Positions 1 to 12,170 of a stretch of DNA of 64,000 bases are shown piece after piece. Numbering within the stretch: position 1 is the stretch's first letter; every line of letters starts with the position of its first letter. The translations under genes and the position numbers were made by a program. The notes under the pieces are model-generated. The model had not been told where the DNA came from. It ran no database searches and was given only the letters and a program-made list of their open reading frames with translations. Source of the DNA: Dryococelus australis (taxonomy: Eukaryota > Arthropoda > Insecta > Phasmatodea > Phasmatidae); contig CM056999.1 in assembly GCA_029891345.1 (NCBI GenBank), forward strand, positions 31,120,418-31,184,417, written 5' to 3'.

Positions 1-990
1 ACGATCAATGATTAAACATTCAGAAGCAGATATCGCCCTTGTTCCCAGCATACGAGTCATTATTCTCATTGACATTTTTCTAAGCTCTATCTTGGAAGTG
101 ATATTAATTTGGAGAAGATGTATAAACTGTACAAGCAGAAGCTGGATTCTGAAAGAACGTCACAGCCATTAGTAAATCAGTATACAGACAAGTATTTCTA
201 AAGAATATCTTCCAGTTAAAAAATCTGCATGTTGATATCTGCAAAATCTGTGACAGTTTCAATGAGAAAATAAAAACAACGTAAGATGGAAGTTAAAGGA
301 TGAAAAAACTAATTAAGGACCATCAAGATATGGCAGATTTTCTAGAATGCAAATGTTGTGACAAGAAAATGGCTGCAAATTCAGAGAGAAAGATTGTATT
401 AGCTGTATGTGATTTGCACCAACGTTTGCCAACTACAGACCTAACATCAAGTATTTCTTTTTATGAATGGAAGTTATGGACTTTTAACTTTACGGCTCGG
501 GACTGTACTAAGGGCAAAACGTTCTGTTACATGTGGCATGAGGGGATTGCACAAAGGGGGGGAAATTGCACAAAGGGCTTCCAGTTTGATGACATTTTTG
601 ATGGATCTGTCAGATTCTGTTGAATGTGTATACATTTATTCTTATACATGCCGAGGTCAAAACAGAAACACAATCCGTCCTGTGATGTGTATGTAATACA
701 GTGGTACAGAGAAAGGAAAACTTGATGAAGATACATCATAAATACTTACTTCCAGGACACACACATCTGGAGTGTGATTCGGATCATGCCCTCCCTCATT
801 AAAAGGGGTAGGAAGTATCATAATGGTACTGTAGCTGTTCCAAAAAATTGGATAATGGTTGTGAGAATGTCAGCAAAGTATTTCATAGTGATTCCAGTGA
901 GTCAGAGATTCTTCATTTTTAAGCCTTGGTACTTCTTAAGACTAGGAATTTTTCTGAAGGAAAAACAATTTCAGAAAGTGGTATAATTCC
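1..990 (+). pseudogene. Decayed DUF7869-like transposon-associated gene
   Basis: Conserved blocks of a protein family common in arthropod genomes appear in order on the plus strand, but in several frames. They are SHYS near 55-66, MYKLY at 118-132, WKLWTFN near 468-488, CYMWHEG near 525-545, GQNRN at 655-669, then a block near 800-860 ending VPKNW. From memory, this order matches the family carrying domain DUF7869, which is often multicopy and transposon-associated; the domain number is recall, not a search result. The longest clean stretch is 300-623 (107 codons). Stops and frameshifts lie between the blocks (for example after 198 and at 621-623), so no full protein can be made. The 5' end lies outside the window or is lost, and the C-terminus is missing here, though similar C-termini occur at 3,130 and 5,312. 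Molecular function is unknown. I am confident of the family resemblance and less sure of the label. Confidence 0.6.
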
Positions 991-1057
991 ACTATACTAA
1001 TTACACAGAACACAAATTTACTAGGGGCATCAACATTTGACCAATAGAAACCCCAAA

Positions 1058-1250
1058 AACAATAGTGAGAAGGGTTATGAAGAACAGGGAAATTGTAGGG
1101 TAAAAAAATAATGCACGTTTTCATGATAAAATTTTACCCCACAATTTCCCTCCAGTTCATAGCCCACCCCACTATCATATTTCTAAATTGTACTGGTAAC
1201 ATTGTCAATTTAAGTAATGTTCAGTTCAACCTTTTTTGCAATTAAACATG
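1058..1250. repeat. Foldback (MITE-like) element, copy 1
   Basis: The left arm around AGGGAAATTGTAGGG (about 1087-1101) is complementary to ACAATTTCCCT near 1141-1151, forming an imperfect hairpin over roughly 1058-1190. The right arm continues through CATAGCCCACCCCACTATC to about 1250. It aligns with the right arm of the element at 1780-2045 and with 5765-5855. It contains no coding sequence. It lies just downstream of the DUF7869-like remnant, so it could be an insertion or part of that element's end. Borders are approximate and I see no clear target-site duplication. Confidence 0.55.
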
Positions 1251-1353
1251 TTTTCATTATACAATATTACAATAATATAACAAATAGCACAAAATATGTT
1301 AAATTGCAAAATACGCACACATATTATTTTCTAGTGTAAATGAGACTATGCAA

Positions 1354-1665
1354 GAAAATCATTTCTGGGGAAACTCCAAGCTTCACTGATGCATAACATT
1401 TTGCATCATCAACAAAAAAGAATTGGTAGCACAGTACTTTTCCCTGCATGGGGGCTACGCCTGAAAATCATTTGTAAGGAAACTCTAAGCTTTACTGATG
1501 CTTGACACTTCGCATAACCACAAAAAAATTGCAGACGTGGTTGAATCACTGTTTTGGGTATTTACTCCTCTGCTGGTGCTGGGACTCTGACTCGGCGCAT
1601 GTTTGGCTTTGCCTTGTACAGTATTTTCCCCTGCGAGGTGACTATGCTTGAATATCATACATTAT
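1354..1665. repeat. Diverged tandem duplication, period about 109 bases
   Basis: The unit beginning GAAAATCATTTCTGGGGAAA at 1354 recurs as GAAAATCATTTGTAAGGAAA at 1463. A partial third copy, containing a TTTTCCCCTGCGAGG block and then GAATATCAT, starts around 1617-1650. About 78 extra bases separate the second and third copies. A short GT run (1675-1686) follows. No coding potential is seen. Confidence 0.55.
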
Positions 1666-1779
1666 CACAGTAACGTGTGTGTGTGTGCACGCGCTTGTGA
1701 GAGAATATTGATAATATTGTGAATTTAGGTATTTTTATGTTATTCCTGAAATAATTGTAATATTTTTTAACGAAGCCAT

Positions 1780-2045
1780 GTTTAAATCCACAAAGATCTA
1801 ACCTAAAAATACCTAAATTGGCAATAATACCAATACAAGTTACAAATTTGATAGTAGGGAGGGCTATGTACAGGAGGTAACTTAATTTGTGTGTAACAAT
1901 TTTATCACGAAAACGTACATACGCAATCGTAACTCACAATTTCCCTGATGTACATAGCCCTCGCCAATATCGTATTTGTAACTTGTATTGGTAAAATTCT
2001 CAATTTAGATAGTTTGGTTATATCGTTCTGCAATTTAACGCATTT
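1780..2045. repeat. Foldback (MITE-like) element, copy 2
   Basis: This is the clearest copy of the foldback family. The arm at 1811-1872 is the imperfect reverse complement of 1948-2009 (about 50 of 62 positions match by eye), including ACCAATACAAGTTACAAAT and AGGGCTATGTACA. Weaker pairing extends outward to roughly 1780 and 2045. The loop of about 75 bases contains a second, weaker inverted repeat. There is no open reading frame, which fits a non-autonomous DNA transposon or foldback element. The family's transposase source is unknown. Confidence 0.65.
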
Positions 2046-3129
2046 AAATAATTAAATGTTACAACTATGTACATTTTTTCACTTGTACCATGCAATTAAC
2101 ACATCCACACACAATACTACACACTTCTTTTCACAATATAATGCAATTTCAATCTAAAATTTAAAATGTACTACATTACTCACCCAATTAAAAGGTCATA
2201 AATGATAAACCATTACACAAGATGTATTCAATTTGACCACCCTCAATACACTCAAAATATTGCACAAATAATATATTTTAACTGTTCCCCTATAAATCTA
2301 ATATCACAAGACTCTTATTTCACACGCCAAACAGACAAATGCAATACAACATGCAAAACAGCACTTTTACATTAAAATCGCCAGCCACAAAGCAACCTCC
2401 AGCACAGTGCACCAGTACAACTTACAATTGTAGCAGACAGAATCACAATGCACCTGAAGCCCTGTCTCATTGGTCACAGTGTATTACAAAGCAACACGGC
2501 ATTATACATCAACTTTTTATAAACAATGCCTCTGAATGGGGTTCTGCATCATATCTACAATATGTAGTTATTCTTCTAGTAATACGTTACACAGAATTAT
2601 CCTCTCGTGAATATAGACCAGGTAAGCCTTGAGAAATTCACCAGGATGCCTACATAATCTTCCGACACTGTTTGACCTGTATAACTTCAGTGTCGCTGCA
2701 TAAATAAATAAAGTTTAATACATTAAAGACTTGTTTCAAACTGTATTCTTACAAGTAATACAATTATTCAACCCAATATAAATATATTATATGCATTTTA
2801 TAGTATAAACAAAACAACCTTCATAACCCTCCTCCTTATCACATTATATTTTTTTCCCAGGAAACTACTTGAAGCCCATCCACAATTCCTAGTAACTAAG
2901 ATTACTAATAATCATATCTAACACATCGTTTTTCTGATTTTCGATAAAGCCCCTATTCTTAAGAATTAGCGTGTCACTAAAGATTATTAAGTAACATTCC
3001 AGTTCAAATATTCACTAAACATTGAAGAACCTTTCAGTTCCTGCAGTATCAGGAGAAGAGGACAGCAGTCTGTGGTACATAATATGAATATTCCCAATGT
3101 GCATGATAAGCCAGTGAAAAATTCAAAAG
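2046..3129. other. No recognisable gene
   Basis: This is AT-rich DNA. An open stretch of 97 codons on the plus strand at 2339-2632 matches nothing I know and shows no codon pattern that persuades me it is coding. I see no repeats shared with the rest of the window. Confidence 0.4.
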
Positions 3130-3296
3130 AAGGACCATGATCATCTTTCGTTGTTGGAGCTGACCCTGTGTATCATAGGTTTTACAAAGGACTTGGCTCT
3201 TTCGAGGATATTGCAGCTGATGCGAGTGATAGTGATGAGGACTCTACATGATTGGCTTGTACCTATTTCCTTCATATACAGCACTTTTGTAACAAC
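3130..3296 (+). pseudogene. Acidic C-terminal remnant, possibly DUF7869-like family
   Basis: From 3159 the plus strand reads ADPVYHRFYKGLGSFEDI and then a short acidic tail, ASDSDEDST, ending at a TGA at 3249-3251. The H-x-FY motif followed by an acidic end resembles the C-terminus of DUF7869-type proteins as I remember them; that link is inference. Similarity to 5312-5452 continues past the stop into the 3' flank (CTTGTACCTATTTC), so the two are copies of one mobile or duplicated sequence, not just similar proteins. Upstream coding sequence is not recognisable. Confidence 0.4.
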
Positions 3297-5311
3297 TGAC
3301 GCAGTCGGGTGAGACACGAGACGTACGATGACACAATTACTTACTGGTAATATGGGCACCAGTGGTGCTTCCCAATCACCGCACTATTGAGACTCAGGGT
3401 TCTTAGGAATGCTATGGGTTCTGTGTGTCCGTCTCACCTGTACGTACTTACAAACACGGTGGCAATAATAAACTTTTACTAAACATAACTTTGAAAATAA
3501 TCACCTGATAATATACATGTGGCTAGGACACTTGTCACTACTGAATAAAAGAGGTAGGTTACTGATGCTTGCTTTTATTGTTACTATGCGTACACATCAA
3601 CGTGCCAATTAAATTATGATTACCTCGGTAATGACTAGTCAATTCTGCTTGTGTGCTCCCCAGACCGCAATTAATCTAGCTCACGACCTAGATGGATGAT
3701 CTCACCGAGGTGCGTGAAAGCACAGCCTTCACAAGGGAAGAGGGCCGACAGCCACTAGGGTGGACTGATGGTTTTTCCCTGAAGACAGGACACAGTGAAT
3801 TACAAATGAAACCCTTGATGAAAACATTTTTAACACGTGTGACTACTTGGCATTACTAACCCAAACTCGCCTGGGCTCGCCTGCCAGCACGTGGGTAGTG
3901 TGATGACGGCCTATACACAGAGCCGGCTAGGACAGAAATAATTGCACCATACACAAATTGCAAAATTACACACAGACCCTTAAAAGACGATGGGGTATGA
4001 GATGAGTATTCACAATAAACACGCACATGTGTGAAAACAAGCTTAGGTGACGCGGATGCCGCTGGATAATGTTCGTAGCAGACCACGTAGTGCAGATGAA
4101 ATTACAATATTTATTCTTGAAAACTGCAAATACGTGCAGACAAAATGTTATTCTGAGAGAGAAAATTATTCTCTTTACGATTTAAGTGATTGCAGGTGTG
4201 TAGCATGCCTGATGGCGGTAAAATCTGACATTAACATGACCGCGTGGTCAAGTACAAAAAGCATCAATTACACGAAAAATACAGTCAACCCTGAATGAAA
4301 CATACATGTAACCTTGAAATAAATTGTAGCGCACATGATTTTACTCAAATAAACTCTCAAACTGCATGGATGGCGCAGATATAGACTTGGCATACATAGG
4401 TTAGCCACGTAGTTGTACATGGAACTGCCGTAAAATATCCAAACATGAAAACACCCTGAAAATACATACAAAAAACCAAGCCCTTAAAATTGCGCGTAGC
4501 AATAATACAGAAATTACACTGAAACACCATAAACATAGGCGGATGGCACCTGATTCAAGTTGCGCGGGTCGCATGAGCTCTCCCGACATCTTTCTCCTCT
4601 ATACTCAATAAAGTTTGAAAAATACCAAGAGGACGAAATTAATTATTTAAGCGGAAGCATAAAGCCGGGGAAATGTCTGGCAAAACGTATGCAAGCAAAG
4701 GTTGATCAGTAAACGAAATTAATTATGGAAACCTATATTAGTGAACAAAAGTTGTAGTGCGCACATAGCAGTGCCTTACCTCGCCAGCTCCCTACAACAG
4801 ACTGTCCAGAAGCAAGCGTCGCACGGACCTACAATGGCTGCCTACGGGGTTCACATAAGCGGAAGTGCTATGCACGCAGAGTAAAATAATTACACTTTGA
4901 AAAATAAAAGTGGCACAAATTAAATTTAATATGCTTTACACTTCAATAATTTTCTTATGGATTTTTTATATTAATTCAGTGTCTCTTTATTACGGCGTTC
5001 ATGCCGGAATATCAATGTTCTTGATCTCTGTGCCGTGGGCACTTTGAATTTCATAAACAAATATTTTCACAACAAACACTTTAAAATATTTCAAGACATA
5101 TAAAACACTGCAAATAAAAATACAAACACGTTTTACACTGCAAAATATTATTGATGTGAGAGTTCAAAAATATTGGCCTCTTTGCGCAAGTGCATGGACA
5201 TGTGCGTGGTGAGCGCCGTCACGTGCTCTAGTGCCACTGGCTGTTAGCCGGCGTCACAACTTAAAGATTGATTTTAAAACATTGTTTTCCACAATGTATG
5301 TCACTAGCATG
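3297..5311. other. No recognisable gene
   Basis: Only short, unconvincing open frames are found on either strand (up to 83 codons). I recognise no domain and no repeat shared with the rest of the window. Confidence 0.4.
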
Positions 5312-5452
5312 CTGATTGACCCTGTGTTTCATGGGTTTTACATAAGACTATTTTTCTGTGGATATTAAATCTGATGTCAGTGATAGTGATGATGACTCTA
5401 CATAACTGGCTTGTACCTATTTCTTTCATAGCTATACTTTTGTAAGAACTTA
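5312..5452 (+). pseudogene. Second copy of the acidic C-terminal remnant
   Basis: This is a direct copy of the sequence at 3159-3296. It reads IDPVFHGFY at the start and, after a frameshift, DVSDSDDDST before a TAA at 5403-5405. The 3' flank, CTTGTACCTATTTC, is also shared. It is more decayed than the copy at 3.1 kb. It probably belongs to the same DUF7869-like family as 1-990, though the intervening protein is missing in both places. Confidence 0.4.
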
Positions 5453-5764
5453 AAAATTTGGTTTTAAAACACATCACAATGTCGATAGACTGTTACTTGT
5501 TAAAACGAGGCTTAGGTCAAGCATTTGATCAAAATATTATGCCTCAAATTAATTTTTTTTTAAATAAATTACACACATTGTACAAGAAGATATCCATATC
5601 AGCTCGTGCATATCATTAAACAAAGTAATAACGTATGTTATTTCAATTCCACTTTGTATCCGTAGGCCTACTTGAATTGTGATTTAAGAACTAAGACTGA
5701 AAATAACACTGTGATTATCTGAAAATGGTGTTTTTGGACATGTCTCTGTCCAAACAACACACAT

Positions 5765-5855
5765 ATTTTTCTTAATTTTATGTTTTACCCTATCATTTCC
5801 CTGAACATCATAGCCCTCCCCATTACTGTATCGCATTTCATGGTATAATAAGGTG
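5765..5855 (+). repeat. Half copy of the foldback (MITE-like) element
   Basis: This contains TTTTACCCTATCATTTCCCT and CATAGCCCTCCCCATTACTG, matching the right arms of the copies at 1058-1250 and 1780-2045. I cannot find the complementary left arm, so this appears to be a truncated or solo half. Confidence 0.5.
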
Positions 5856-8482
5856 ATTTCCCCAAGAAATTCACATCTAGTGTGATTGGTAGGTAATGTT
5901 GACATACACCATTTTCTCGTAATTCCTTGTTTTTCAGAAAGGTTGCTACTCTTAACCATTAATCTTAGAGTCTTAACTACATAAACACTTGTATTTCTGC
6001 ACAATAATTAGATTTAACACTTTACATGGACTTAATTGCAAATAAACACATGTACTAGTACTCTCAATTTGTACATAACGAACCTTCACACGATCAAATT
6101 CATGCATAACACAATAAGTTAACTGTAAATGCCGGTATACAGAATCAACTGATCACTATATGGTACGGTAAAATTCAAAGCAGATGGCCATCACTAATGC
6201 ACATTTGTTTCCTTTTTCAGTACAGCACTGTAGTATAAATCTTTTGTGGCTATATACTTAAACACTGCCTCTTAACACCTATTTGTACCTAGAATACATA
6301 GACACACATACACACACTTTTTTGTACTATTTCCACGAAACATATTAGGCTACAATCATCTCATGAATACCATCACAAGTAAAGCCATGCAAATACTACA
6401 GAACTAAGCGTCATTATAAAAATATATTTTACCAAAATTTTACATGTTTTAACCAATAAATTCCTTGATGGATTAAAAATTCTTCCCTGGAGGGGACCAT
6501 CATGATTTTTTTTTCCGTTTGGACGATATGACATTAGTTATTACATAATATACTAGCTTTTCTAACAAGTAATGATTTAGCTTACCACACCAAATGCGTT
6601 GGACAAACGACAAAATGTTCCATATGTTAACTCACCCTTATCCAGTGCTAGAAGATTACTTTTTTTTGGTTATAGGAAACACTAGTGTCACTTTTTTTTA
6701 ACCACTGTTCACCGATTACCAATTTACTACTTATAGTTAATTTTGCCAGTCTCAAATAAATGACTCTTTCATACACCTTTTACAAAAAATTGGCAAGACA
6801 AAGTGAATTGTAGTTATCTAATTTTAATTAATCTCCTAACTTGTACACTGGCAAAATTATTACAATATTCAGTTTACACAGAAAACAACACTTTGATAAA
6901 GCTTGGTTGATCAATTAAAATGTCAGCAATATCGAGAAACGATATATATTAACGGAAAATACACAATATTACTAAGAAATAGCCGGTCGACATTCAATAG
7001 AAAAGAACACCGACGTGTATTATATAAACACAGCCTTATGGAATAAAATCTTTTCACAAAATCGTACACAAGAAAAGATCACGAGAACGATTTCACGAAA
7101 GCAATCAGCTATAGTATACAGACGGTTGTCAGAAATATCTGGCTTAGCGTCTATAAACACGGAAATCTATACATCACACATCATCTCTGTAAACACAATA
7201 ATATAAAGGAATTTCTTACAGAGCTAGAAAGTTTTAGAGGCCAGTATTTTACAAAACGGCTATAGTTCTAATACATAATTTTGTTAAACTATAAACCAGT
7301 ATTTACTAACATGTCTTAGCACAAGCCTGTGCATGTGCGTCATTGCATAGCATTAACAGTAAAAAAAAAATGTTAGATTATAACAACGAAAGCCCCACAC
7401 TACTCACGCCCTTACAAATGTTACATATAGTATTTTGAAATAACATTAACCAGTAAAACATTCGGTCATCTACCCTACAGCTATTCAAAATAAACACGCA
7501 AGAACACAATAACAAAATAAACAGAACACAATTTACCTACAAAGCTGAAGAAAAGCCTTCTGTAAACTACAGTCGTCAAAATATAAAATACTTTAAAAGA
7601 CTACAATATACCATAGGCAAAAAATTTCTGCCAATAATTTGCCAAACAAATCACTACTAAAATTCTCGGCCACCCGGCATAATGGCAGTCTTCATTCTCA
7701 TAGAGAGAAAAGCAAACAACAGTAACAACTAGCTTGTACAAGCCAGCCAACATTAATCAAAACAATATAAAAAATTATTCGAAGAATTAAAACTGTGATT
7801 TTTTTGTATTAAAAGCGATTACAGTTAATATTAATTAAAATCATTTTTTAAAACGTGTATAGCATGTCGCAAATACTGTAAGCCATACAAAACAGTGCAA
7901 TTTTTTTAAAGTTTTAAAGCGACGTATTCGAAAATTCATCGGTGTGTATACCTTTGCGTAACAGACGTTCGAAAATTAATCGATGATGTATCTGGTTGAA
8001 CCAGTATATCAAACGGTTCCAACGGCCTGAAAATCTTGTGGATCTAGTGGATATGCACCAAAACATCTGCCGATGAATTTTAGAACACTTTCTCTGAAAG
8101 ATTGAAGTAGAAAATACCCACAACTTATAGTTTCATGCATAATATTAGCACAGGCGAAATGCAACACAAACAAAACTCCAATGCACTTACATCCATAACA
8201 ACGGGTCCAATCGAATACACCGAACCCAACTAGGCAGGGCTCTCTTGGCCACACATTTTCACTCTCACTACCTGAACAATAGTGGCCAATGAAATGATTG
8301 GTTACAAGATGTTCACGGCCTCACAGATACATGAGTTGCAAATTATTTCACATGCACTACTGTGTTTTTAAGTGGCCGTAATTAATGTTTATCGCCCTAA
8401 AAGTTGTTGATATTGTCTACTAGTTATAACCTAAACAACTGGCGGTTGTTATGTTTGTACTGTGATGTTTGGATGTGGAGAG
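5856..8482. other. No recognisable gene
   Basis: This is AT-rich DNA with short homopolymer runs. Open frames at 7914-8254 on the minus strand (69 and 81 codons, overlapping in different frames) do not resemble any family I know. No repeats shared with the rest of the window were seen. Confidence 0.4.
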
Positions 8483-8560
8483 TATTATATGTAATTAGCA
8501 GCGACAAGAAGACAGGGCCAATTAACAATGCCATGATTGCCATAGTTCAACAACAAGTGT
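8483..8560 (+). repeat. Dispersed repeat shared with 23.3 kb
   Basis: ATTATATGTAATTAGCAG and the following roughly 55 bases, including CAATTAACAATGCCATGATT, are nearly identical to 23338-23408. The 23.3 kb copy lies immediately upstream of the minus-strand Copia gag. The segment falls inside a plus-strand open frame (8404-8646, 80 codons), but that frame is not recognisable. Confidence 0.55.
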
Positions 8561-9030
8561 TTAAATTCAGAGACAGTATCTACAACAACGAGCATCTACT
8601 CCGTGAAGGTATTAGTCTATGGAGTGGAAGCCAAGACACTAAATGAAGCTGAAAATGAAAAACAAAGGCAGGGCTATTAGTGGCAAAAAGGTGGATGTTT
8701 TACGTTGCTTACTATGTAACTTTTACTACTCCTAACATTGTGGCTGACATAAACAAACAGTCTGCTCATGCGCAGTTGAAAGAGGTCAGGCAAGGCATCG
8801 GCTTCATTTAATAAACGTGGAGAAGATAGGCTGTTGTCACTCCATCAAACATTACCTCCATGATCTACTCCTATGGAAAGAGAGGAAACTCAAGCATGAA
8901 GTTGTGTCTCTTATTCCATCTCGAACCCTGCGACAGCGACAATAAACTTTATATGGCGAGAATTGGAAACACATAGAACGGGGTATGTGCACAGCATGCT
9001 TCCCTGCCCCTTCTTTATCATCAACCCATT

Positions 9031-9031
9031 T

Positions 9032-9092
<61 letters not shown>
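9031..9092 (+). repeat. (CT)n microsatellite followed by (GT)n
   Basis: About 50 bases of almost uninterrupted CT dinucleotides (one CG interruption near 9041) run straight into a short GT stretch. It adjoins the left end of the 9.1-10.2 kb dispersed repeat. Confidence 0.9.
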
Positions 9093-9104
9093 ATTTGTTT
9101 ACTT

Positions 9105-10235
9105 TTTAAAAGCTGTTGAAGTCGTCTGATAGTGCATTCCTAAAGGAGAAACACAACTTATTTGTTGTATGCTGTATGAACTGTAGTTGTTCTGAATTTC
9201 TTCAAATTTGGGGTTATTCTTGCATTTGTGAAATGTGTATTAGGAATGTAAACACACCTTAAAACTTCTATCTGTGTCTGATTTATTCGGTGACGAACGA
9301 AAATTAATATTGATTGATGAAAGGATGCACGTGTCGGGCCATTCGAGTTTATTCCCGAAAGTAACAGTGTTTTATGTATTCGAATATACCATGGATGAAT
9401 ACTCGAAAGAAATCGCACAATAAATTATGTATATACTGATTTTTTATCTGCATAAGTTTGTAAATGAGCTATTAAAATGTATTTAATTTTTGCAACTATT
9501 ACAGTGTGTTTAACTTTTGTAAGTACGGTTGTGATTACTAACCTGCCTTAATGTCTAGCCTATTAGTTACGAACATCGTTAGAAGTACAGGCACTTTTAT
9601 AGAACTGCATATACGTATTTTTCTAAATGCTGATTTGCTATTTCAGTCTAAGAGATAATGGAATTAATTTATTAGTAGCTGATGGTTTGAAAGTTTGTAG
9701 AATGAATATAACCAGAAACGTGAACAACTGATCCAAACATGTTCCAACATAACCTTTAGATTCCTCGTGATAAAATAGCAGTTTGTGAACATTAATGGCA
9801 AATCGCCGCGTAAACCAATACAAGGCTACACCTTAAGAGCGTCACTCTTACAATTTTTTCTCCCCAAGCCAGCAATTGCAGTGACAAACAAGAAATCAGC
9901 TGTTTCTCAACATAAAAATATACAACCAAATCAGTTCTCATTATTCAAATAGCTATTGAATGTTGCCTTCCTGATTTGGAATTTCCATGGTTTCCCGAAC
10001 TCATTCCATGCAATTTCTGGGACGACTGATTAATAAAGTTAATCACAAATTCCTTCCTTGTATTCCCTTCTTTGTGTTCTTGTACCATTCTCTAAGGAAC
10101 CCTGCTGTCAAAAAGATGTTAAATTAAATAAATTAAGTACACTTGTGTGTTTAAATGGTGATGTGTTTAATGGTAGGCTGTAACCATTACAGTAAATGAT
10201 AACTCCTTACATTTGTTGATTGTCCAAACATAGTT
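9105..10235 (+). repeat. 1.1 kb dispersed repeat; inverted partner at 59.6-60.5 kb
   Basis: The whole stretch aligns with the reverse complement of 59565-60540. Shared landmarks include GAAGTCGTCTG near 9118, GTTGTTCTGAATTT near 9186, GCCTTGTATTGGTTTACG (reverse complement near 9805-9822), CCATGGTTTC near 9987, and a conserved short palindrome CTGTAACCATTACAG near the right end. Divergence includes many indels in no codon rhythm, so it is probably non-coding. No class-defining terminal repeat, target duplication or protein motif is seen, so the element type is unknown. Confidence 0.7.
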
Positions 10236-10424
10236 ACAATAAAGTAAACTTAGATCAAGTCAATATTTTCCTGTAACTACACCATCTGCAAAATTGAAAA
10301 AGGTCATGTAATTTTCTTTAAATGATATTCAACCCTTCTTAAGATTTTGGAATACTAATTTTGAGGGCAACTAATTGGACATAAGCTTATTTTAATATTG
10401 ATGATGAATCATGTGTATTTTTAA

Positions 10425-10730
10425 CGAGGTGTGTTTCGTGAGACAGCAAGTACTCTATCCTCTAAACCCCCACGGCCTTTGTCACCTTAAGAAGGGAGAA
10501 ATTGAGAGAAGTTTAGGTGGTTTGTAACAACCAAGGTGTTGAGAGTCAATGAGGGGGGAATATGGCAGATGTGGAGCAGCACTGAAATGCAAGAGTGGAG
10601 AAAACAGGAAACTTAGAGAAAACATGTAAGCCAGCAGCATCAATCATTGTGAAAATCTGCGAGTAACCTCACAGGGAAACAAAGATGGATCACATTGGTG
10701 AAAGGCAAGTGTCCTACCACTATACCCACC
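10425..10730 (-). mobile_element. tRNA-derived SINE, copy 1
   Basis: Read on the minus strand, it starts with a tRNA-like head (TATAGTGGTAGGACACTTGC, an A-box-like stretch) near 10705-10725. The body follows with TTTCCCTGTGAGGTTACT, then GGTTGTTACAAACCACC. It aligns end to end with the plus-strand copy at 56900-57215 and in part with copies at 15.8 and 17.3 kb. There is no coding sequence. Length (about 300 bases) and a Pol III-type head fit a SINE; which LINE mobilises it is not shown. Confidence 0.65.
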
Positions 10731-10971
10731 ATAACACCCCCTTTCCCCTCCTCTATACCCAGACAGAAGGGAGGAGTCGATCCTCATTTCTTCAGTTATA
10801 TTTGGGTAATTCAATTACACTGTTTAATTTTTTTTTAATTACTGTAACAATTAATATAATTCTATACCAGCATATTATTAATCTGGTTTCTGAATGAGAG
10901 GGACAATATTTTGCACATCTGCATTTAATTGTTTATAATTATACTTACTTGTTTCTTTCTTAGGTACCAGT

Positions 10972-12170
10972 ATGACACGTTGTGCCTCCAGAGGTTCTGG
11001 GATGTGTTTGTGTCACGCCTGGAAGCAGGTGGAGAACAGGAACTGGTGATGTGCCCGGTGCCATGTTCAGTAGAGTGAACGATGTTGAATGGGGTTTTAC
11101 GGCCGACAGCTTATGGCGACTCTGGATATGCAGTCAATATGAAGGAAAGCTAATTTAATTGTCAGTTAAATTATGTTGAATGTAAAATATTTCCTTTGGG
11201 GCGAATCTGTCGGCCAATTCGAACGCCTGTATTATCACTGATTTTACTCTTCTTGAGGGAGGCAGGTCCCATAAATAAAAAACACATTGAAAACACACTT
11301 AAAAGTTGATGCTGCTATTAGGACGCAGGGACAAATGAACTCAGGAGAGTTAATACAATAAAACACATCAAATTATGGATGACTGTTTAATTACCTCAAC
11401 AGTAGAATGAAATGTTGCTGTACATGAAAATGTGTACCCTTGGTTAAGCGGACCAGGCACTCTGAACCTGCCGGTGGTCACTACTGTGGAAAATAAGGTG
11501 TGGGCCTTATGTTAGAATTGCATAAAAACTTGTCTCGCACATGAAGTCCTGGTATGCTACTCCAGGATGCAGGGAGGCCTCCCCTCTACTAACTAAAAGT
11601 TATTAAATGTTCCTCAGTAATGTTAACTATAGCGATGAAATGAAATGCAGTCTAGATTGAATTGCCGAGGTGCGTACGTGGAGCATACCCCCTGCCATGT
11701 TGGTTGTCTGGAGTGCTGAAGTCTGACTAGCGACATGGAGTCGGCTTCGCCGCACGTCTGGCGAATCCAGCACCAAAAATGAAAACATGAAAAAATGGAA
11801 CTTAATGTGTGTCGTAATGGTTATAATTATATGAATATGTGTGGATGTGACGACACATGGATTTCATCACTAGGGCAGAGCTACTTTACACTTCCTGCAG
11901 GAATGTGATCCCCCGTCTTTTGACACTACTTGGAGCCACGTCGCACTCAGGATTCGGCCACGGGTCCCGTCGACATCGCGCACATCGGAAAGCTGGGGGA
12001 ATAAGTGGCGCCATTTATCCCTGTGATCCCTATAATGGCTGTTGCATCTAAGGGTCGTGACTTCATGGCCACGGTTTACAGAGCGGCAAGAAAAATGTAA
12101 ACGCCATTCTTGTTGACATGCACTGATTGAGACTGCGACCTAATGTCGATCAGTCGAGTGTTGCTTTGTG
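10972..12170 (+). repeat. 1.2 kb repeat A; longer inverted partner at 32.1-33.7 kb
   Basis: This aligns with the reverse complement of 32107-33737 throughout. Examples are GGTGGAGAACAGGAACTGGT near 11029, CGAAGCCGACTCCATGTC on the opposite strand near 11735-11750, AATGTGATCCCCCGT near 11904, and CGCGCACATCGGAAAGCTG near 11978. Relative to its partner it lacks segments of about 80, 110 and 230 bases. It could be a solo LTR or a non-autonomous element; in the reverse orientation its far end carries TGGGACCCGAACAC-like sequence (seen in the partner), which could be a primer-binding site. The class is unresolved. Confidence 0.6.
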
